Below are positions 32,959 to 59,983 of a stretch of 64,000 nucleotides of DNA, piece after piece; the first letter of the stretch is position 1, and each line of letters opens with the position of its first letter. Under the pieces are notes generated by a model. It saw only the letters and a list, made by a program, of their open reading frames with translations. It searched no databases and had not been told where the DNA came from. Both the position numbers and the translations under genes were made by a program. The DNA is from Pempheris klunzingeri (taxonomy: Eukaryota; Chordata; Actinopteri; Acropomatiformes; Pempheridae). The stretch lies in NCBI RefSeq assembly GCF_042242105.1, contig NC_092013.1, positions 16,802,618-16,866,617 on the forward strand, given 5' to 3'.

Positions 32959-35806
32959 CTACTCATCTACAGTGTCTTTGCTCATTTCAGTCACTGTTTC
33001 CAGTTTGACTTCCACCCGAGACTCAACCTTTGTTGTCGCTAGTGACGAGGGTCCCTCCTCTTCTTCATCCTCTACTTCCGAATCTAGATCAGCAGTGGCG
33101 TCTTGGTACTGCTGGTACTCTGACACCAGGTCGTTGAGGTTGCTCTCTGCCTCAGTGAACTCCATTTCATCCATACCCTCCCCTGTGTACCAGTGGAGAA
33201 AAGCCTTTCGTCTGAACATCAGGGAGAACTGCTCACCCACACGGCGGAATATCTCCTGAATGGCCGTGTTATTGCCGATGAAGGTGGAGGCCATTTTGAG
33301 GCCTCGGGGAGGGATGTCGCACACAGCAACCTTGACGTTATGGGGGATCCAGTCCACAAAGTGGTTGCTGTTTTTCTGCTGGATTGCAAGCATCTGTTCG
33401 TCCACCTCTTTGGTGGACATCCGCCCACGGAAGATGCCGGCAACAGTGAGGTAGCGCCCTCGCCTTGGGTCGCACGCTGTCATCATGTTGCGGGCGTCAA
33501 ACATCTGCTGGGTGAGCTCAGGCACCGTGAGGGCTCTATACTGCTGGCTGCCGCGAGCCGTCAGGGGAGCAAAGCCTGGCATGAAGAAGTGGAGTCGAGG
33601 GAAAGGCACCATGTTGACGGCCAGCTTCCTGAGGTCTGCGTTGAGCTGTCCGGGGAATCTCAGAGAGGTCGTGACCCCGCTCATGGTCATGCAGACCAAG
33701 TGGTTGAGGTCCCCGTAAGTCGGCGTGGTCAGTTTCAGCGTGCGGAAACAGATGTCGTAGAGGGCCTCGTTGTCGATGCAGTAGGTCTCGTCTGTGTTCT
33801 CCAGGAGTTGGTGGACTGACAGGGTGGCGTTGTAGGGCTCCACCACCGTGTCAGAGACTTTAGGGGAGGGCATGACGCTGAAGGTGTTCATGATACGGTC
33901 AGGGTACTCCTCTCGGATCTTGTTGATGATGAGGGTTCCCATGCCGGACCCGGTGCCGCCCCCCAATGAGTGAACCAGCTGGAAGCCCTGCAGGCAATCA
34001 CAGCTTTCACTCTCGTTCCTCACTCTGTCAATCACCTGCTCCACCAGCTCCGCTCCCTCTGTGTAATGGCCCTTCGCCCAGTTATTCCCCGCTCCAGAGT
34101 TCCCTGTAACACCACAATAAAGGTGCGCAGATTAGTCTAAGTCTACCACCAGTCAATATTATTAATGGAAGGAAACATACAAAATCTATTGCAATAATGA
34201 AAACATAAAATATAAACATAGAACACAAAAGTTGTGCCGCTTCTTTATAGATCGAACGCTGCATTGCATTAAGATTGCCAAACCTATGTCGCCACTGAAT
34301 ATGTTTTTCCATTTTTCTGTGGTTTGCAACTCCAATTTAATTCAATAACATGTTCCTCTACCAGTTAAAATTATTCTCCACTGTTTCGGATTTATGAAAC
34401 ACTTTCAATGCCAATGAAAAATGCAAGACTGATTTTCATTATGGAACACGTTGAAATTTTATAAGGATGTAATTTTCACCCAACACTGACATGCTACAAT
34501 TTAGATGTAGGGTTTATTTATGCAGCAGTTGGCAGGAATTTGTTTCCAAAGCACCAGATATTGGCAGTAAAAACTGCTCTCATGTATGCACATAAACGTT
34601 TATTCTCCAGTATGACTGTACTGTTATTTGTCTCACCGTGGATGAAGTTGTCCGGCCTAAAAAGGGCCCCGATGCGACTTCCTCTTACACTGTCCATTGT
34701 ACCAGGCTCCAGGTCAACCAGTAGGGCCCTGGGGACATATTTACCACCTGCAAACAAAATGTATCACCAATACAGGAATAGGTATTCTGCTCTTAAATAT
34801 GTCCTCACTTTTTGTCAAAGTTTTAGAACAGTAATATTTAAAAAGAACAATTGGGCACTAAGTAAACAACCATGAGACAAACTGCATTAGAAAGAAAAGT
34901 GCAGCTATTAAATGACCAATTATTAATCTCTGTTGAGCAACCTCTTCATTACCATGTGCCTCATTGAAGTAGACATTGACCCGCTCCAGTTGGAGGTCGC
35001 TGTCTCCCTCATACAGGCCTTGGGCATCGAGCCCATGTTCTTCACTGATCACTTCCCAAAACTAGAAGGACAAGTCAGACAAGGAAATCGTCACCAAAAG
35101 TTTGTTGTTGCCAAAATGCAAAAGTTTAGCTGTTTAAAGAGATGAAAGATCTACCCAGAAAATTAACACTCAGACAATATTTTCATGTTCATGTGTGCAC
35201 TTCATCTCTGCTTGTAGCTGAAACACGTAGCCTCATGGCACCTTATGATCTTATCTTGTGCAGACCAGAGAAAGATTCCCTGCTCTACGCAAGAAAATGA
35301 TAAAGATATTTAACAGAATAATAACTGAGGTAACTCTGCTCTTAGACTGCCATGTTCTCTGTTACTTGAGCTGTATTATCTCGTAGTTCCTCTCTCTTGT
35401 TTTGTGTTAGCCATGATAAAAATGTCCCGCCCATGCCAGTCTCGCTTTGGTTCTTATCTTTTCCCTGAACGCCTCACAGGGAACACCCTGTGTCACTCTC
35501 AACTGTTTGTGGCTACATGCAAAAGAACAGCAGGCCTCATGTCACAATATGCATCATGTAATTATTGCTTTAAGTAAAATAATCAAAGTAAAAAAGTACT
35601 AAATCTTACAGATGCCACCTAAATATTTAAGGCAAAACATTTCCTCGTTTTATCCCTATCATGTGTAATGGAGTCTCAACGTTTTCAACAAAACCAGGCC
35701 TAATACACATTCTAACTCTAACAGTGGAAACAGGGTTTTATTTTATTACCTTTGAGCCGATCTGGTTGCCACATTGTCCAATTTGCAGATGTACAATTTC
35801 ACGCAT
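32959..35806 (-). CDS. tubb1: beta-1-type tubulin (thrombocyte class VI), 4 exons
   Basis: GTP-binding beta-tubulin that dimerises with alpha-tubulin; TUBB1 is the divergent isotype of platelets/thrombocytes. Coding exons on the - strand are 35806-35750, 35061-34953, 34747-34637 and 34103-32959. Phases fit, total 1422 nt, 473 aa (human TUBB1 451). Motifs: N-terminal MREI (cotranslational autoregulation signal), GGGTGSGMG at 140-148 in the nucleotide site. Isotype marks shared with human TUBB1 are [32 protein letters not shown] and [10 protein letters not shown]. The C-terminal tail from about 427 has EVEDEEEEG and then about 30 extra residues including [20 protein letters not shown], with basic residues unusual in tubulin tails. 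Last-exon translation must begin upstream of the Val-Glu-Gln codons near 34044, which are internal. Confidence 0.93.
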
Positions 35807-35925
35807 GATGATCGGGCTACAGTACACAGAGCAGCTGGGGGTCTCTGATAGGTGTCAGTCCTCTAACTAGTCCTTTATACGGGACCAGAAATGATGTCAT
35901 CAGTGATGTCAGGAAGTCACCCCAG
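35807..35925 (-). promoter_or_regulatory. tubb1: tubb1 promoter with TATA box and ETS site
   Basis: The - strand has GTATAAAG with TATAAA at 35879-35874, about 70 bp from the start codon, implying a 5' UTR of roughly 40 nt. On the + strand CAGGAAGT, an ETS core, lies at 35910-35917, and two ATGATGTCA-like repeats are at about 35891-35910. A GATA-type TGATAG is near 35846. GATA/ETS control is known for thrombocyte genes; use here is inference. Confidence 0.6.
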
Positions 35926-36447
35926 ACGATATTATTCGAGCGGCCCGTGGTCCACAATGAAAGCCCTTAGCAGACTCATCAACAGGTATGAATTCATTTT
36001 TATATGAGGGAGTTTGCCATACTTTTATACTCTTTAGGCAGGCCTACTATGTCCTCCAATATGCTGCTTTATGGTTTGTTGTTTATTCTGTATTAAATGT
36101 AAATATTGAAATGAATGATTCAACTCAAAGGAATTCTTAATGGAAAAGGCTTATAGTAATTCCTAGTGTGTAAAACAATGTAAACTTGGTTAACCAGAAC
36201 TTGTTAACATATCCTTCGTTAATATCATAGATTAATGAATAGCCAAGAGTTGCAGAAGAAAACAGTTTGTGCAGTGATGCACCAAAAGAACAACTTTATC
36301 ACATTGGTGCTATACGGCTAAAACACATCCGTTAGCTGTACCGCCAACTGAAAAAAGAAAAAAAGGGTGGAAAAGATGAATAAAAGTAATGTGCATCTCT
36401 GGCCAGTGTCTGATAAGACCTATTTGCATAACTACGTTAGTATGATT

Positions 36448-36469
36448 ACACACACACACACACACACAC
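36448..36469 (+). repeat. (CA)n microsatellite
   Basis: Uninterrupted AC dinucleotides. Confidence 0.9.
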
Positions 36470-36879
36470 CAAGCATGTTGTTCCAATGTCTGACAGGAGG
36501 AAATAGTTTTAAATGACAAACTCACAGAAGCATTTGTTTAAAAGATTATATTTATATTGTTTAAAGTATGACAATCTGCTGCCTTTTCACCAGTGGTGTT
36601 TTCACGTGTGTGATATTTATTACTGGAGTGAAACGTGCAGCAGTTGTTAGATTATGTCTCAGAGATGCTACCATCTAGAGGGCTGTCACAGGCATAACAT
36701 CGTATCATTAGAGCAGTTATTACCTTCTAGGTGAGGAAGTTGCTTTAATTTGTACAATTTAGCGTCTTCACACGTCAGGATTTATCAGCAGATTCAGACA
36801 CAATTTTTTTTCTTCTTCTAAATCCAACATCTTTATTTCCATCATTATTTTTCTACTATTGCTTATTTTTTCTTTTTGC

Positions 36880-36945
36880 TGCTGTAACGTGAATTTCCCC
36901 CAGTGGGGGATCAATAAATTCCATCTCATCTCATCTGGATACAAG
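36880..36945 (+). repeat. 3' tail of a non-LTR element (LINE/SINE-like)
   Basis: Reads TGTAACGTGAATTTCCCCC, AGTGGGGGATCAATAAATTCC, then a short CATCT repeat. This layout (GTGAATTTCCCC hairpin, AATAAA, short tandem tail) is typical of fish LINE 3' ends. Only the tail is present; the family is not assigned. Confidence 0.5.
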
Positions 36946-37672
36946 GACTGATGGGACCTGTGTGATAATTGCATTAGTGCTTCAGCATGTGGCCCAAACT
37001 CTTATGTTTTCAATCAGATAATAAGAGAAAGAATACAACTGAAGCACAATGATTAGATAAATGAGGATTGGGCTCATTCTGTAAGCAGAGTTGTTATTCT
37101 TATATCTGATATCTGATTTTTGACAGGACCGGTGTGAATAATGCAATTAATGATGGCTGAATTCCATTTGGCTGCTTCAGTGTCAGGGTCCTGGTGTTGT
37201 TTACACTTGGTTATCTTTCTGTTGAAGTCTGTTACCATAACAATGTTGTCACATTATCTGCTGATATCAGAGAAACCTAAATACATAACCCTAATCCTAA
37301 AATAATTTTTTAAGAAAAGACTAACAAACGAATGAATACATGCTTTCTGTGTTTCTGTGTGAACTCTCGTAGAATCTGTCACCACTCTGTTTTACCCAAC
37401 CTGTCTTATCGGTTTTATTATTACTGATATAATTCACATCTTTATTATTGTGCATTTTATTCTTTTACTTTGTGTCTGTTTTGATTCCCCTCATGTCCTG
37501 AAATCATTTTAACCATATAAAGCATGTGCTAACTTTGTTTTGGAAAAGTGCTGTATAATTATATGACTGTGTATATTGGATGTATATAATAATAATAAGA
37601 AGAAGAAGAGGAAGAATTTACAATATTTTGAGATTTATTATTATTATTGTTGTTGTTATCACATGCTCTTCA

Positions 37673-37674
<2 letters not shown>

Positions 37675-37711
<37 letters not shown>
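37675..37711 (+). repeat. (TG)n microsatellite
   Basis: Uninterrupted TG run, preceded by ATT/GTT triplet repeats at 37635-37660. Confidence 0.95.
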
Positions 37712-37714
<3 letters not shown>

Positions 37715-38864
37715 GTAGTTAACCATTTAATATGCAGTTCACAAACTCACCAGTCTAAACCTGACAAAGTGTTACTATACTAAGCAAAGAATGATGATTA
37801 TGATGAAGGATGAAAACTCTCTATTACACACACATACTTAAATACATCACATTTCTTGCTGTGGTTGATTCTTGTATTTTCCACCACCAACCTCTCCGAT
37901 AGTTAGGAAGCACATGCACAAAGGTTCAGTGTTCACAGGTACACTGTTGAAATTGTTTTGGGTATTAACAGATTACCAGAAGACTAACTTCCTGATCTAA
38001 GTGCACACAGTTTATAAAGTAGAAACACCACAGAGGTTTAAGATGTGGGGTCACAGGACAGGACGACTGTTTGCTGCTCTGAGAAAACTGGATATTGTCT
38101 TTAACGTGCTTCAGAGATTTCAGTCTTCTGCAGCTGTCTGCTGGGGTTCATTAGAGAGCCACAGTAGCATTTAGTTGTCATTGATGACCTTTACGTGTTT
38201 TGCCCTGAGCTTCTTTCCCTTGCCTTTTGACGTATTTGGTGAGGGAGGTGGTATTGTGCGTGCGTGTGTGTGTGATATGTGATGTACAGTGCATGCATGC
38301 ATGTGAGAGCTAAAGTGGAAAAAAGCCAGGGAGCCGTTCAAACCCTCAGATCACCATGAGGTGGGAGGAGCAGGCAGGACATCTGGGTTGTATTCTGAGT
38401 GCTTCTCAAACTGTATCGATCAGTGTAAATAATGCTGAAAAAGTCCAGTCATGGGGTTTAAAAGGAGTTCATGGAGAGTCTCCACTGTGTCAAACCCCAA
38501 TTAAAGGAAAAACCATCACATAGCATGAGTTCCTTTGCACTGACTCTCTCACATGGTTGTTGTCGTTGTGTTGTAATCGACTGTGCAGGCCATAGCAAAT
38601 GATTAGCATCAGCTTAGTGTGCATCAAACCATTTCTCCACAGCATGTTTCCTGTGTCATCTGCGCTTGTTTTGTATCTCTGCTGATGTATTTTAATGTGT
38701 TACCTGTCTATCCAAACCACCAGTGTGGCTTTTCCCTTCAAAGTTTATTAAGCCAGATTCCAGCATGACTTCACAACTCAACTATTTTCCTTTGATTTAT
38801 ATCATTTGATATCACTTTTGCCTTTTTCTAAATTTCTTGTTTGTTGTTTTTTTTTTAATCCAGG

Positions 38865-39070
38865 CACCAGAAGTGAGCCACATGACTTGGACCCAAGTCA
38901 AACTTGAGTTTATGAATTGGATTACTCTCAGCCTCGACTTGACAGAATCAACAAAGACTTGCGACTCAGTCTTGAGGTAAACACCAATAACTTCTGGCTT
39001 CATCCTCTTGACTTGGAAAGACGTGACAGCCTCCCTGAGATTAAATATCAAAACGAATGTTATAAACAAG
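38865..39070 (+). repeat. dispersed ACTTGACTT-rich repeat (unclassified)
   Basis: Repeated ACTTGG/ACTTGA/GACTTG motifs; a related stretch with GGGACTTG and AGACTTGAGACT follows at about 39365-39440. It resembles an interspersed teleost repeat, but the class is unknown. Confidence 0.4.
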
Positions 39071-41306
39071 TTTCGGTGCTCGCATTTTTAACTTTGTGCT
39101 TCTAATCTTCAAAGCTGGAGACAAAATTGATTCAATGAGGGATTCAAAATTAGATTCGGATTTGATGAAATGCTTTCCAACCCCAACCAGAAATAACACA
39201 CCAAAGCACATGTAATCAATCTGCTTTTAAATATTCTACAAGGCATTTAAAAATAATACACAAAGCATTTAAAACGTTTCATTATTTCTGTAAAAGCATT
39301 ATAGCCAACTGTTTGAAATAGCGTCAAAGAGTGTGTCATGGTGTTTGGGCTTGAAATGCAAAGTTTAGGAGCTGGGACTTGTTGGTCCTGACGTGGGACT
39401 TGGACACTTCAATTGCAAAGACTTGAGACTCATTGTGAGTTGGAGGGAAAATTACTTTGTCCCTCCTCTGCCAGGCCCTCATGTCCTGCATGGAACAACT
39501 TGACTGAAGGAGGTTGAGTACAAACAAAGTATCCTTCACTTTTTATTATCATTAGTGGCGTCACTGCTGATGAATGTTGGCTATGTTACTGTTTGTTGGG
39601 ATCAATGAGGATGTTTGATGTGACTGGTTGGTGCCTTTTAGGTGGAAAGGTGGATAATGATTTTGCTTCAAAGAGGGCGCCTCTCCCCTTCAGTCCCTCT
39701 GCTTCATGACGCTCCGGGCAATCATGTGATCTGACCGTGCTTCATTCCAGAAGCGTCAAGCGGAAGCAAGGAGGAAACCGGAAAGAGTTTACTCTGAACT
39801 TCAAAGTAAAAGTACAACATTTCACCAGAAAAGATCTGTGAAGATTTGTTGTTTCGTTTGCTTTTGCCTTGAAGTGTGAATAACCGATGTGTTATTGATT
39901 CACGGATGTGTAAGTGTACAGAGTGACAGGGACATTATTGAAAAAGATGTTTGCAATGAAAGTAGGCCACAATAATATTTATTTTCTGATTATTGCTTCG
40001 TGTCATAACGTGGTCTTGGTTTGCAATGTGTTACTCAGGAGCAGGCAACTCACAGAACAATGTAATCATATGAGTTTGATTATAACGTTTGTGAATATTA
40101 TAAATATATGTGTAATTCATTATAATTATAATCTGAAATAATAATTACTTAATAGCATCAGCAACAATACATATTTTCAATCAACTTTCATGAATAATTT
40201 AGATTTTTATTGTGCAAAATCTATCCTGACATTACTTTTTACTTCAAAACAAATAAAGTTATTTTGGTGGGGAATCCCACCAAATCTCCATCTCCATTAC
40301 AATTATCAGCACTAGTCATTTTTCAGAACTTATATAAAATAATGAAGCAAAAGATTATAAAAGTCAATATATTGATCAAGGTGAAATCCATGATTCCCAA
40401 CTTTTTTGGCTTGTGACCTGTTAGGATTAGTCAACAATGATAAAAAACAGTATAATTCAGACACCAAATGTATTGCTTACATTTAAAAAAGTTTTCGCCC
40501 CAAAAGAAGAATTAAATAATTAAAACTTCAGTTTAGTCGATGTCTCGTCAGTGTTGCACGACAGGGGAGAACACTGTTGGAACCATTTTTTCTCCCAAAT
40601 ATCCTTTGATTTTGAATTTGTTTTCCAGTCCAGAAGAGTTAAGTAACTCTGGATTATTACTCTAAATATCTCTGCAGCCTGGTTAGACTGAATAGCTTTA
40701 AAATCTGATTGGTCAGTCCATTGTATTTTCAGCTGGTACTTCATGATCTAACAAACCCTCTATTAACCTTCAATTTCTATATCAAAGTTTTAAGAATAGC
40801 GTTGCCAAAGTGCATTTAAATTGCAGTTTGTTATGGGCATTATTGTGCACTTGACACTGGATGAAGAACGTGTTCCTATTCAAATCTGCACAGATTTTAC
40901 TGCCATGCTTCCAAGTTCTTTTATCAGTGACTGCTGATTTCTTATTGAACTGTTGCACTGAGGCATCTTCGTGTCTCTTTCTGCCCCATTGTGCAGTGTT
41001 TTATTCTCCATGTACAAAACATAACTTTTTTTGCAAACCCTTCATACAAAATTAAATCTATTTGTAAAGAGAATTTTCTACAACCTAAAAGCATGACAGA
41101 CTATTTAAAAATATAGTGGAGTCCTCTCTGCCACCTGACCGTATCAAATCAAGCTTTTGTTGCAGGCGATACTTTTAGTGTCAGTAAGGATACATTTTTG
41201 CTTAGTGTGTAATAATGACACTGTGATACAGTCACAGGAGTCATCTCTTTTCCCGTAGAACCATTTTACTTTTGATACTGTGGGTCCACTTTGCTGAAAA
41301 TGCTTC

Positions 41307-41819
41307 TTGGTAATCTAATTTTAAAAGTGAGATCAAAAGTTCATTTGAAATGTTTTGCAATTGAGTCAGTACTAATAGTCGCAAAAGAAACTTCTTCCCA
41401 GTCTCTATTCATTGTGGAAAAAGAATATGTTGTAAAATAGGGCTGCAGCTAACCCTTACTTTCAGTATTGATAAATCTGCTGATTACTGCCTCAGTTAAT
41501 AGTTGTCAGAAAATAGTGAAAAAACTCAAAGATGTTTATTTTATTATCATAAAAAAACAGATGACATTCACATTTGAGAAGTTGGAACCGGTAAATTTTG
41601 CACATTTTTGCTCAAATAAACGACTTAAGCCATTTCTTAAATTGTTAATTCCAGTTGCTGCTATTTTATTTTCTGCTAATAGATCAATCAATAAATAATT
41701 TCAACAGCAGTTGTCTTAAATTTTCCTCTTTGGTGAGTTCATCCCAAAACACTGCAGCAGTATACAATCACCTCAACAAGACTCAACTTTATCCCTGAAT
41801 AATCATCCTTGAATAATCC
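41307..41819 (+). repeat. ~510-bp direct repeat, copy 1 (left of gnas)
   Basis: Matches 47424-47933 over its length with moderate divergence and small gaps. Shared motifs include TTGAGTCAGTACTAATA, AAAATAGGGCTGCAGCTAAC, AATAAATCTGCTGATTA and AATAATCATCCTTGAATAAT. The middle (from about 41440) belongs to a dispersed family with other copies in this window. Class unknown. Confidence 0.8.
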
Positions 41820-41989
41820 TTCTGTACTTCTATTCGAGTATAATTGTGAATGCAGGACTGCAGAGTTTTACATTCTTATATTAGTTTCCCCTTAAATTAA
41901 GTATTCGGCCACTGTCGGCAAGCCCTAAACTTTTATCTGTATTAAAAGTATACTTTTCTTAATAGACACCAGACTCCTTGGCTCCAACC

Positions 41990-56543
<14,554 letters not shown>

Positions 56544-56780
56544 GTAAGTCTCTTTTCTGTTTTTGGTCAACTTTCCTTTTTCCTTCAGCTACATACCAGG
56601 GATTCAGACTCACTGTTTTCACCACCGTCCTAGAAGCGCCCCCACCCTCAAAAAATGTAACCGTCCCAAAGTGAATGTAAACCGTTCCAAAATCCAAATG
56701 TTGTTTCTTTGCTTTATTATCATCTATAGTTATTGGTGTAGCATGATAAATGAAAATATTAAAACATTGATATTAAAGTA

Positions 56781-57107
56781 GGGGCAGCATGGTGGTACTG
56801 TGGTTAGCACTGTTGCCTCACAGCAAGAAGGTCCCAGGTTCAAATCCCGGTTTGAACCCAGGGTCTCTCTGTGTGGAGTTTGCATGTTCTCCCCATGCTG
56901 TTCTCTCCGGGTACTCCGGCTTCCTTCCACAATCCAAAGACATGCACATTAGGTTAGAGACATTAGGTCTGTCTCTGTATGTGGCCCTGCGATTGGCTGG
57001 CGACCAGTCCAGGGTGTACCCCGCCTCTTGCCCAATGTCAGCTGGGATAGGCTCCAGCTCCCCCGCAACCCTGACGGATAAGCGGTATAGAAAATGAGAT
57101 GAGATGA
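56781..57107 (+). repeat. tRNA-derived SINE with target-site duplication
   Basis: The head GGGGCAGCATGGTGGTACTG / TGGTTAGCAC and box B GGTTCAAATCC (56837-56847) mark a tRNA-related polymerase III promoter. The body has GTGTGGAGTTTGCATGTTCT, CAAAGACATGCACATTAGG and CCCAATGTCAGCTGGGATAG, and the tail is ATGAGATGAGATGAGAT after GGATAAGCGGTATAG. The 12-bp duplication GATATTAAAGTA flanks it at 56769-56780 and 57108-57119. It lies in gnas intron 5, 238 bp after exon 5, and looks fairly young. Confidence 0.9.
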
Positions 57108-57924
57108 GATATTAAAGTACAAGTATCTCAGCAGCAACATACTACAGTATAGAACTGGAATAATTGTATCTGGTTACCTGACAGAAGTTTGGCAAAATAT
57201 AAACACTTAATGTGTCTAACTCCAATCTCAAAGTACTTTCACCTCTGAACTGTACTCGGCTGAAGAACTTCAGTACATTTATTTACTGTAAACTTGTTAT
57301 GTTGTCACATGAAACTCTACCAAACAGAAACTCTGCTGTGTGCTTAGCTCCGTTAGCTCTATTAGCTCCATTAGCTGTTAGCGCTGTTAGCTCCATTAAA
57401 TGTCAGCTCTTTCAGCTCCCTTAGCTGTTAGCTCTGTTAGCCCTATTAGCTGTATCAGCTCCATTTTCTGTTAGCAGCGTTAGCTCCTTTAACTTTTCTA
57501 AGGGATCTTGCGAGTGCAGCCAGACACATAGACAAGCCTCCCTTTTCTCTGGCTCTGTAGTTCGCACGTATGCTCATCAAAACATTCAGCTTGCACACCA
57601 TGGGGTGTTTCGTTGTTTTGCCATGTGGTAAGTGTAAGTTCAAATTGGCAGGGTTCATGAGGTGACAATTAATATTGTTTATAGCTTTGTTATCGTTTCA
57701 AAAAGGCTAAATGATAAAACAGCTTGCCAGTGTATCTTTTAGCAAACTTTACTCAAACATCACTAGATATCGCAGGTTTAGTGCGTAGTGAGTATTTACA
57801 GCAGCAGGATGGTGAAGTGGGTTTTACTAAGACTAGAATAGTGTCCATGTTCGTGGTAAAGCAGAAACATGTAACACAGTGCAACAATGTGGCTCTTTGA
57901 TGTGTTTTTAATGTGTTGTAACAG

Positions 57925-58350
57925 ATCTTTAGATGAAATTTCGTACAGACGTCAGGTTGAATCCTAATGGCTCACATTTTTGACTTTGACTAAAATGTCT
58001 CAACAATTATGTGGATTTCCATTATATTTGGTACATAGGTTCAAGTTTTCATCAGGATGAATTGTAATAACTTTGGTCATCCACTGAATCTTCATTAGAT
58101 CACATGTCAGAATTGTATAATACTTTGGATTACTTTGGTTAATCAGCTATACTCTGTGTTTAGAGCTAATCTTAGCATGCTAACACACTAAACTAAGATG
58201 GTGACAATGATAAACATTGAACTTGAAGTATGTTAACATTGTCACTGTAAGCATGTTATCATGCCGAAATTAGCATTTGGCCAAACGCACCACTGTGCTC
58301 AAGACCAGTGTCATGGAGCTGTTTCACTGGCAGGCTGTAGACTCCTCGTC
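57925..58350 (+). repeat. dispersed teleost repeat (TTTGGTACATAGGTTCAAG type)
   Basis: AGATGAAATTTCGTACAGAC, AAATGTCTCAACAATTATGT, AGGATGAATTGTAATAACTT, then TTAGCATGCTAACACACTAA and GCACCACTGTGCTCAAGACC. The order matches a common percomorph interspersed repeat; class unknown. Confidence 0.65.
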
Positions 58351-59932
58351 GTGTTGGTCAACAATGAAGGTCTATGACACAGAGAAAACCATATCAGGCT
58401 TTGGCTACACAGGTGATACTTGTTAGTAGAATCAACATATCTGTGCCATTATCTGTGTTGGATACAGATAATCACCAGACTTGTCCTTTAAGATTTTGTG
58501 GTGCTTGATTGCAGATTGTCCTGCTGTGTATGGAGCATTTGCAAAATTACACTATTTCACTTTTTTATTTTCCACAAATGCTGAGACATGGTATTTTTTT
58601 GCCCCCCAAAATACTCAGCTTGCTGTGCCTCCCTCGGACCGGCTCTCTCTCCTCTGTTTCAAACTCTTCCCCTCTCTCTCTCTCTTTCATTCTTTTCTGG
58701 CATTTTTTTCCTTATCCGCCTTTCAATCTCGGTCAGGCCTGCCTCTGTTACAAGGCATGCAGTGGTCACATGAAGCCAGAGCTCTTTGAGGGCGGAGGCT
58801 TGACGACTCTCTACCATGTCTACGTGTGTGTATGTGTGTGGTTGTGTGTGATGGTGCATCGACATGCATGTGTGAGGTAGGTTGTTTTTTCTTGTACATG
58901 TAACTTCATGCAGTAGTTAAAGAAATGCTGCGATCCATTACAAGTAAAAGTTATAGCCTAAAACTCCTACCTTATGAAAATTCATAAATATTAATGGCAA
59001 CATTTACATAGAACTAAAACTAGTAAAACCACTCATTCTGCAGAAAAATGCACCCCGTGACTGACATATTATCACGTTATGAAATTCTAATACTGATCTA
59101 TCAATTTCTAAGTAACATTACACTATTATAGGTGGTTGAGGTAGAGCTAGTTTTAACTACAGTACTTGATATAAAGTAATGAGGTTTAGTCCAGTTGTTC
59201 TCAAACTAGAGGTGAGAACCATTTAAAGGGTCACAAAATAAACCTGAGGGCTGTGAGATGATTGATGAGAGTTGGAAAAAAAGAACTAAGTTCAGTTGGC
59301 TCAGTTTTCATGTTTTGCACATTTGTGGTATTTGTTTTTTTGTGAAATATTGGCCATGACCTCTTTGAGCCTTGAACAATAATTTAAATGAGGTCTCAAG
59401 TTAAAAAGATTGTGGACCACTTTAACGTATAACAATATATTGCATTTTATAATCGTATAGTATTTTCTTTTAACGTAAAACAATTCATCTGAAAAGTAGC
59501 TAGTAACTACAGCTTTGAAATGATTGGAAATAAATGCTGGATATTACCCTCGAAAATGTAGTGGAGTTATAGTGTAAACAAGCAAAACATAGAATTAGTG
59601 AGTACCTGAAATTGTAACTTGAGTTAAAGCACTCAGTTACTTCACACCACTGTCTTATGTGTGTGTGCGTGTCATTGTGGGTTAGTCGGTGTGTCACTTA
59701 AACTGCATGGCCACAGGTGCTCGTGTGTGTGTGTGGGGCTGTATGTTGCTTTGTGGGGAGACGGTGTGTCAGTAGCGGAAAGATGATCATGGCACACCTT
59801 CCTTGTAAGAAATGTGACTGTAGACAGGGAAAGGTGCAAGTTAATGGAGAGACAGAATGACTGGAAAAAAAGAAGAAAGGATTGAAGAGACAGGTTGAAA
59901 CGGAGAAAGAGAGGGCTTCCCTGCATTGCGGG

Positions 59933-59983
59933 ATCTCTCCTCTCCTCGCCTCTCCTCTCCTCTCCTCGCCTCTCCTCTCCCCC
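59933..59983 (+). repeat. CTCTCCTCGC minisatellite
   Basis: Alternating CTCTCC and CTCGCC units, about 50 bp, in gnas intron 5. Confidence 0.85.

Larger units (their letters stand above)
35926..41306. other. spacer between tubb1 promoter and the gnas upstream region
   Basis: No exon was recognised on either strand; CTSZ and NELFCD, found here in human, are not seen. Contents are (CA)n at 36448-36469, a LINE-like tail near 36885-36945, (TG)n at 37675-37711 and an ACTTGACTT-rich repeat at about 38865-39070 with a related piece at 39330-39440. A CpG-containing patch at about 39670-39800 is unexplained. Confidence 0.5.

Noticed and set aside
33193-33819. 208-aa + strand ORF opposite the tubb1 last exon
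   Set aside because: Shadow frame of the tubulin coding sequence.
56837-56847. tRNA-gene-like box B
   Set aside because: Part of a SINE with retroposon tail and target duplication; no cloverleaf with a proper acceptor stem was seen.
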